From contig CM065296.1 of the NCBI GenBank assembly GCA_032871835.1, positions 2,366,001 through 2,430,000 on the forward strand: DNA of 64,000 bases. Direction: 5' to 3'. Under the pieces are notes generated by a model, which had not been told where the DNA came from, did no database searches, and saw only the letters and a program-made list of their open reading frames with translations. The position numbers and the translations under genes were made by a program. Below, one piece after another: positions 58,842 through 64,000 of the stretch. Source of the stretch: Dipteronia dyeriana (Eukaryota > Streptophyta > Magnoliopsida > Sapindales > Sapindaceae). Numbering within the stretch: the first letter of the stretch is position 1; the number at the start of each line of letters is the position of its first letter.

Positions 58842-61385
58842 AATGAATTTTTCTGGCTTAGGTTGAACATGTAACGTTGGGTGCAGTGAGCTATATAATG
58901 TTACGCAAAATTAGCAAATTAAATATTTGTACAATTGTGTGTAACTTTATGAAGTAGCAATTTTTAAATTTTTTTACCAACAAAGGTGATTAGAGAATTG
59001 TTATATATCAACACAGTTGTTTTATTACAGCTTGTTTGCTTTTGTTTAATGGTGGAGTTCAACGTTGATGTAATGGAGGATTTTAATGCTCACCGCTCAG
59101 TTATAATGCTCGTCTCTTTAAGTGTTTTTTTTTAATTCTCAATTATAAGTGTTGGCCCGATATATTTTAATATTTTAATGATAATTTATCTAAAAAAAAA
59201 TATATTTTAATGATGATTTAAAACATTATCTATATATAATTTGTGAAAATCATGATATAATATTAACCTGGACTTTCTATTTTTAGTAAGAACAAACATG
59301 GAAGGTAATAATTAAAGCACCGAAAGAGCTAGCTGTCGGTACTAAAATTGTCCAATATAAATTATAAAAAAAAAAGATCGTGACCGTTTAACTTTTAATA
59401 CTTGTTATGATATTTACCTGACAGTATACTTTTTAAAGATAAGATCTTCACTTCAAAACAAGAAATGAAATATTGAGTACCTAACAAATTAAAATAAAGA
59501 AATAAATTCATTAAAAGAACACTTTTGAATTTATCCATTTACTTTTAGGGTTGGCTGGACCCTGTCCATGTTGCCAACCCTAATTAACTTACCAGATCTT
59601 ATGGGTATTTATCATTTACGTATATAAAGTAAAGATACAATAAATAAACAATTATATATAAATGAATGATCAGAATTGGTAACGACGTAACATTATATAT
59701 TGATTTTGAGTGATTCCATAATATTCTTACGCTTGGAATTTACCCATGCATGGTACCAACAGAAACATATATATATATATATATAGTATGGGCAGTATTC
59801 TGGATATATTCTTTCTTTTGCTGGGAGCCTGGACCAGTTTTATCTCTTAAACTTTGGTACAGTAGTCTGAATTGCTAATATCTGCTTCTCATGCTGCATT
59901 TTTTTTTTTTTGGTTACAAATTTTAATATTATATACTATTACTTCTTCAGAGTGACAGCATCATGTATTTGCTTTGTATGTGTGCCTGAAACACCAAGGT
60001 TTTTAAATGGATCTGGTAAGTTAATTAGGGTTGTGGACATGGATTTTGACTAGTTTATAAGAAACAAGGTGTTATACAATATTGATTGGTTAGCCATGGC
60101 ATGCATATGTAATCCGGTGGTAACAGCATTTCTCAGTTAAGTTGAGGTCCCGACTTCGAATTCCCTAAACAAAAATTGGTTGAGTCCAAGTCATGTACTC
60201 ACCTTCCTCCAAAACCCCCAATCGCCAAATTGTAATAATTTAGAAAAAAAATGTATAAAGCCAAAACCTTTTTTTTTTTTAATTATTTTTTTTCTTTCAT
60301 GCTAGAAAAATGAAAGAAGTTAGTGATATTTACTCCAAATGTGCTTCAAACAGGGTGGTTTTGCTCTACAACATCCACGTGTGTTGCACACACACATTAT
60401 TTCTCTTTATGATTCAAGGCCTATCCTTCAAAACGTGAAAAGTGGCTAACATGCTTAGTGCTTACCCAAAAGTAAGTATGAACAGATTAGTTGTTTGCTC
60501 CCACTGATATTAAGTTTGGTGGCTCCCATCTGAACTCATCTTCTGTTTTGTTTGAACGCTACTACACATCCTCTCATTACTTAGCCAAGAATTATCTAGG
60601 ATGGGATCTAGTATGCAAGGGGATATCTTAGACTGGGGATTTCTTTTTTCTTGGCCTCTGTTTTTCTGGCTTTGGTTCTGGTGTTTCTTCCCTGTTTCTG
60701 TTTCGTTTGGTTGGGTTTTTCCTCTGTTTTAGCTCTGTTTTCGCTCTGTTTTTGAGCTGATGGCTCTCTCTTTGTTTTGGCTCTTTGCTTTCAATTAAGT
60801 GGCTGTTCAAAACAATTTTTTTTTTTATTGGGATCGGTAAGTGTAGGATGGACTAATACTAAATGCTTAAAAGAATGAAAGTGGCCAAATTATTCTTTGT
60901 TTTTCATCATGGCCACTATGTGTGGTCCTTCAACACATGGTTTACTCTTCGTCTCATAACATCATCGTGTATTTGTTTTGTTATACCGCTAAAATAAGGT
61001 TTGATAATATTTATGCGACTATGTAAGAGCAGAAAATTCAAGTTTGAGGACTATTACAGAAAAAAAAAAAAATCAAGGTGGATAAAGTGAAAAAGGTTTC
61101 AAAATTTAGTAACAACTTTATCATTTTTTTATGTACAATTTTATATCATATTTTAAAATACAATTTAATTTTTTTTTTTTTATGGCTCCCCCATCCCTCT
61201 ACGGCTCTACCTCTGTATATATTTTTTGTTCTAAGGAGATTCCTTGGAAGTCATTATTATTGTTCTTGACTTGTGGGGACTCAATGGATCTTAATGGAGA
61301 AACTGCCATCGGCACTACATCAACAAATGGTGATAAGGGGCACTTGTACATCAACCCGCTTAGATATTTTCATCTTTCATTTGCT
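58842..61385. other. Spacer between the two intact proteases
   Basis: AT-rich, with a TA run at 59766-59785, a T-rich/GTTTT stretch (60640-60780) and a possible SINE at 60098-60251. Open frames at 60628-60810 and 61078-61269 are low complexity. Confidence 0.5.
60098..60251 (+). mobile_element. Possible tRNA-derived SINE
   Basis: TAATCCGGTGGTAAC resembles a box A and, about 40 bp on, GACTTCGAATTCC resembles the box B consensus GGTTCGANTCC. The segment ends in an A-run. No target duplication could be fixed. Confidence 0.3.
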
Positions 61386-61393
61386 TATATAAG
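61386..61393 (+). promoter_or_regulatory. TATA box of second intact protease
   Basis: TATATAAG, 67 bp before the ATG, in the same conserved block as at 56858 (TTTGCTTATATAAGGCTAGC). Confidence 0.75.
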
Positions 61394-61459
61394 GCTAGCC
61401 AATACAGCCGAGTGAGTATACTTTTAAGTTATCAAAAGGTATATACTAAAAATATTGCC

Positions 61460-63108
61460 ATGGCAGTTTTCCTCAGGTTTCTCCTTCAAGCTTCTCTTCT
61501 TCTTTTATGCCTTCTCTACTTTTCTTTAGAGAACACTTGCGCTGAAGATCCTGGAGAAGGCCAGCAGTACCCTCATAGCCACATTGTTTCAGTCTCTTCT
61601 CTATTGCCATCCACTGTTTGCAACCGCTCCAGGAAAGGTTCTAGTATAAACATCTAACTATACATTTGATTAAAATTACTAGTTAATCTATCCAATGTTC
61701 CTGATGAGTTCTTACAAAAATAAGTTGTGTCTGAGTCGCGGTTTGTTTCAGTTTCAAGCAAAGGTTCTCTAGAATTAGTACACAAGCATGGACCATGCTC
61801 CGAACTGAATCAAGGCAGAGCAAATACTCCCTCTTGGTCCGAAATTCTACTCAAAGACCGAGCCCGAATTCGCTCAATTAACTCCAGGCGTCGATACATG
61901 AACTCTAATGGAAATCGGTTTGATCAGACCAAGTCCACGAACCTCCCCTTCGGCTATGACTCATCAATCGGGGGAGGAGAAATCTATGCAAAAATAGATA
62001 TTGGAACACCAGGACAGTCTAATTATGTAATTTTAGACACAGGTAGCGACATAACCTGGGTTCAATGCAAACCATGTTTACGGTGCTTTAAACAACCTGG
62101 TCCAATCTTCGATCCATCCAAGTCTTCCTCAATCAGGACCATTCCTTGCAAATCCTCCAAATGCAATCAACTCTCTGTTGACAGTAAGTTTTAATCTACT
62201 CCCTTATCCATCATGTGCAGTTTGGAATATTATTGGAATTAAATCAAGAAAATCTGAACATTCTTGCAGGACGAGGTTGCATGTCCAATAAATGCTTTTA
62301 CTCAACTGGTTACGGTGATGGTTCTTTCAGTTACGGATATTTTATGCAGGATAAGCTAACATTTCCAACAGACAACCGCAAATCAAAATTAGTCATAAAT
62401 AACTATCTGTTTGGATGTGGGCAAAACAACAGCGATGTCAATCCAGAAGGTTCGATTGGATTGATGGGTCTGAGCCGATCTCCAACATCTTTTATTTATC
62501 AAGCGGCTTCAAAGCTCAAAAAATACTTCTCATATTGTGTACCTTCAGATTACAGCTCCACTGGACACTTAACTTTCGGTAAACCTGATGATATCAATAG
62601 CAAGTATATCAAATTCACACCAATTCCAACTACTCCCGAACAATCACAATTTTACGATATTGTCATAACTGGGATCAGCGTTGCTGGAAAAAAACTAGCC
62701 ATCAAGAGCTCGGTTTTCACTGATGCGGGTGCGATTGTTGATTCGGGGACAGTCATTACTCGGCTGCCACCTGAGGCTTATGCAGCTATGAGATCAGCTT
62801 TTCGCAAAGAGATGGCGCGTTACAAGTTGGTACCATCGGAAGATGTCACTGATACTTGTTATGATTTGAGCAGTTACAAAACAGTTGTGATACCAAAAAT
62901 TTCGTTTTTCTTCGAAGGTGGAGCTGAGTTGGAGGTGGATGTGAAGGGGATCATGTTCGTGGATGATGTGAAGTCAGTGTGTTTGGGATTCGCTGCTGCT
63001 GCAGCTGGAGATGTTGGTATCTTGGGAAATAATATGCAAAGATCGGTCCAGGTGGTGTTTGACGTTGATGGTAGAAGGATTGGGTTTGGTCCAGGTACCT
63101 GTGCCTAG
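61460..63108 (+). CDS. Nepenthesin-type aspartic protease (AED1-like), 482 aa
   Basis: Paralog of the gene at 56922 with the same three-exon structure: 61460-61637, 61752-62183 and 62270-63108, both introns phase 1. Signal peptide MAVFLRFLLQASLLLLCLLY, cleavage near TCA. Propeptide with HIVSVSSLLPSTVCNRS and HGPCS (72-76). Catalytic Asp155 in LDTGSDITWVQC and Asp361 in VDSGTVITRLPP; the first gene has VFTLLPP here. The C-terminus is LGNNMQRSVQVVFD and GFGPGTCA. Intron 1 (114 bp) is much shorter than in the paralog (368 bp). No disabling change seen. Protein turnover in the apoplast or vacuole is inferred from the family. Confidence 0.93.
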
Positions 63109-63158
63109 ATTATGAAGTGTTACATCAGGAATTTTCATCTCAATAGGCATTGATGTGT

Positions 63159-63164
63159 AATAAA
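63159..63164 (+). terminator. Polyadenylation signal of second intact protease
   Basis: AATAAA 51 bp after the stop codon; a plausible near-upstream element. Confidence 0.5.
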
Positions 63165-64000
63165 GTGTGTAGTTGGGATGGGTTCTGTTGTGCTTTGGTG
63201 CTTTTGTTTGCTTCTCTTGCTCTGTATTTCTGGCTTTGAGTCGGCTGTGCTCTGTCTTTTTGTGTTTGTCTTTGCCTTTGCCGTCTTGTGCCCTTGTTGA
63301 ATAAATTTGCGGTTTTTTTTAAGAAAAAGGTGTAATGTGATCCGTAGTGTAAGCTACGTACTTTAATGTATTAATAAATAAAATTGGTATGATGAATGAA
63401 CCACTTACTTTGATAAGTGTAACTGGATTTTTAATTTTTAATTAGTATCTCCTTTGAAGAATGGAAGAACTAAGTTATCTCTTTTGTAAAAATTTAATTC
63501 CTAATTTATATATAAAACTCACATAACTTGATGTGATTCTCAATACTTTTTAGTAATTAAATACTGAAATCATAAATCATAAATCAAGATTATTTTCGCT
63601 CATGTATGATTTCAAAATCCTGAAACTTATCCTAGGCATACCTTTCTGGTATAAAATAAGTTAGATTAGATGTAATAAAATGGCATCTGTATATGGTCTG
63701 TGATGAGTCAAATAGGCTCCAACTCTCGAATTTGGAAGCCTACATTTGGAGCTGAAGATTTCATACATGTCGTGCAATAACAATAGCAAGTGCATTGTCT
63801 CGATATATATAGTGTTTGCTTTGAGGTGTTTCCTGCCAATTTACAGGGATCTCAATTCTCACATCATGATTTAGCGATATACATTCGCCGTTCTAATATT
63901 GCATTCCATGTCCACATGTTGTTGTCTAGTGGAAGTGTTTTTGTAGGCGCACTTGTGTGTCATTAATCATTATGTAAGAGAACCAACACATACATATATT
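63165..64000. other. 3' flank, no gene seen
   Basis: AT-rich. At about 63370-63410 AATAAAATTGGTATGATGAA resembles the AATAAAAATTGG...ATGAATGAAC segment of the duplicated blocks (15265 and 35520). Confidence 0.5.

Overview
This window is AT-rich nuclear DNA of a flowering plant, most likely a eudicot. The evidence is spliced nepenthesin-type (A1B) aspartic protease genes with GT-AG introns and TATA boxes, Ty3/gypsy and LTR-type insertions, hAT and Mutator-like elements, MITE-like inverted repeats and abundant microsatellites. No bacterial operon, rRNA, tRNA gene or CRISPR array was seen. The species cannot be named from the sequence.

The host genes form one dispersed aspartic protease cluster. 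Two genes near the right end look intact, with three exons each: 56922-58841 (488 aa) and 61460-63108 (482 aa). A diverged copy at 11261-12663 carries an in-frame TGA and a frameshift. Two minus-strand remnants (13297-13965 and 34108-34785) share the same large internal deletion and lie in duplicated blocks. The rest is mostly transposable elements.

Layout: 1-9101 is a decayed Tat-type Ty3/gypsy element on the minus strand, cut by the window start, with an inserted LTR at about 5590-7188. 9789-10654 is a solo LTR with target site duplication (TSD) AAAAT. 11261-12663 is the diverged protease gene. 13297-15974 is duplicated block A, containing a protease remnant, a solo LTR (13979-15108, TSD AGATG) and a 223-bp tandem duplication. 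15988-19311 is a hAT transposon. 20115-23905 holds MITE/MULE-like elements and a CCCCA minisatellite. 25364-33049 is a plus-strand Ty3/gypsy element whose pol 3' end is split by a 2.2-kb LTR-like insertion (30246-32450, TSD AGACC). 34108-36010 is duplicated block B. 36056-37856 is a non-autonomous hAT with a perfect 8-bp TSD. 37865-42168 is AT-rich spacer. 42174-55503 is a complete 13.3-kb Tat-type Ty3/gypsy element (TSD CATTG) whose integrase is interrupted by another LTR-like insertion (47721-49863). 55509-64000 holds the two intact protease genes.

The two Tat-type elements each carry, between integrase and 3' LTR, an antisense gene with recognisable introns. The promoter of the first intact protease contains a cluster of TGACGT (bZIP/TGA-type) sites, including a perfect 20-bp palindrome, that the second gene lacks. 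All retroelement genes seen are broken by stops or frameshifts. I did not find a clearly new biological system; the antisense spliced gene and the promoter palindrome are the observations most worth following.
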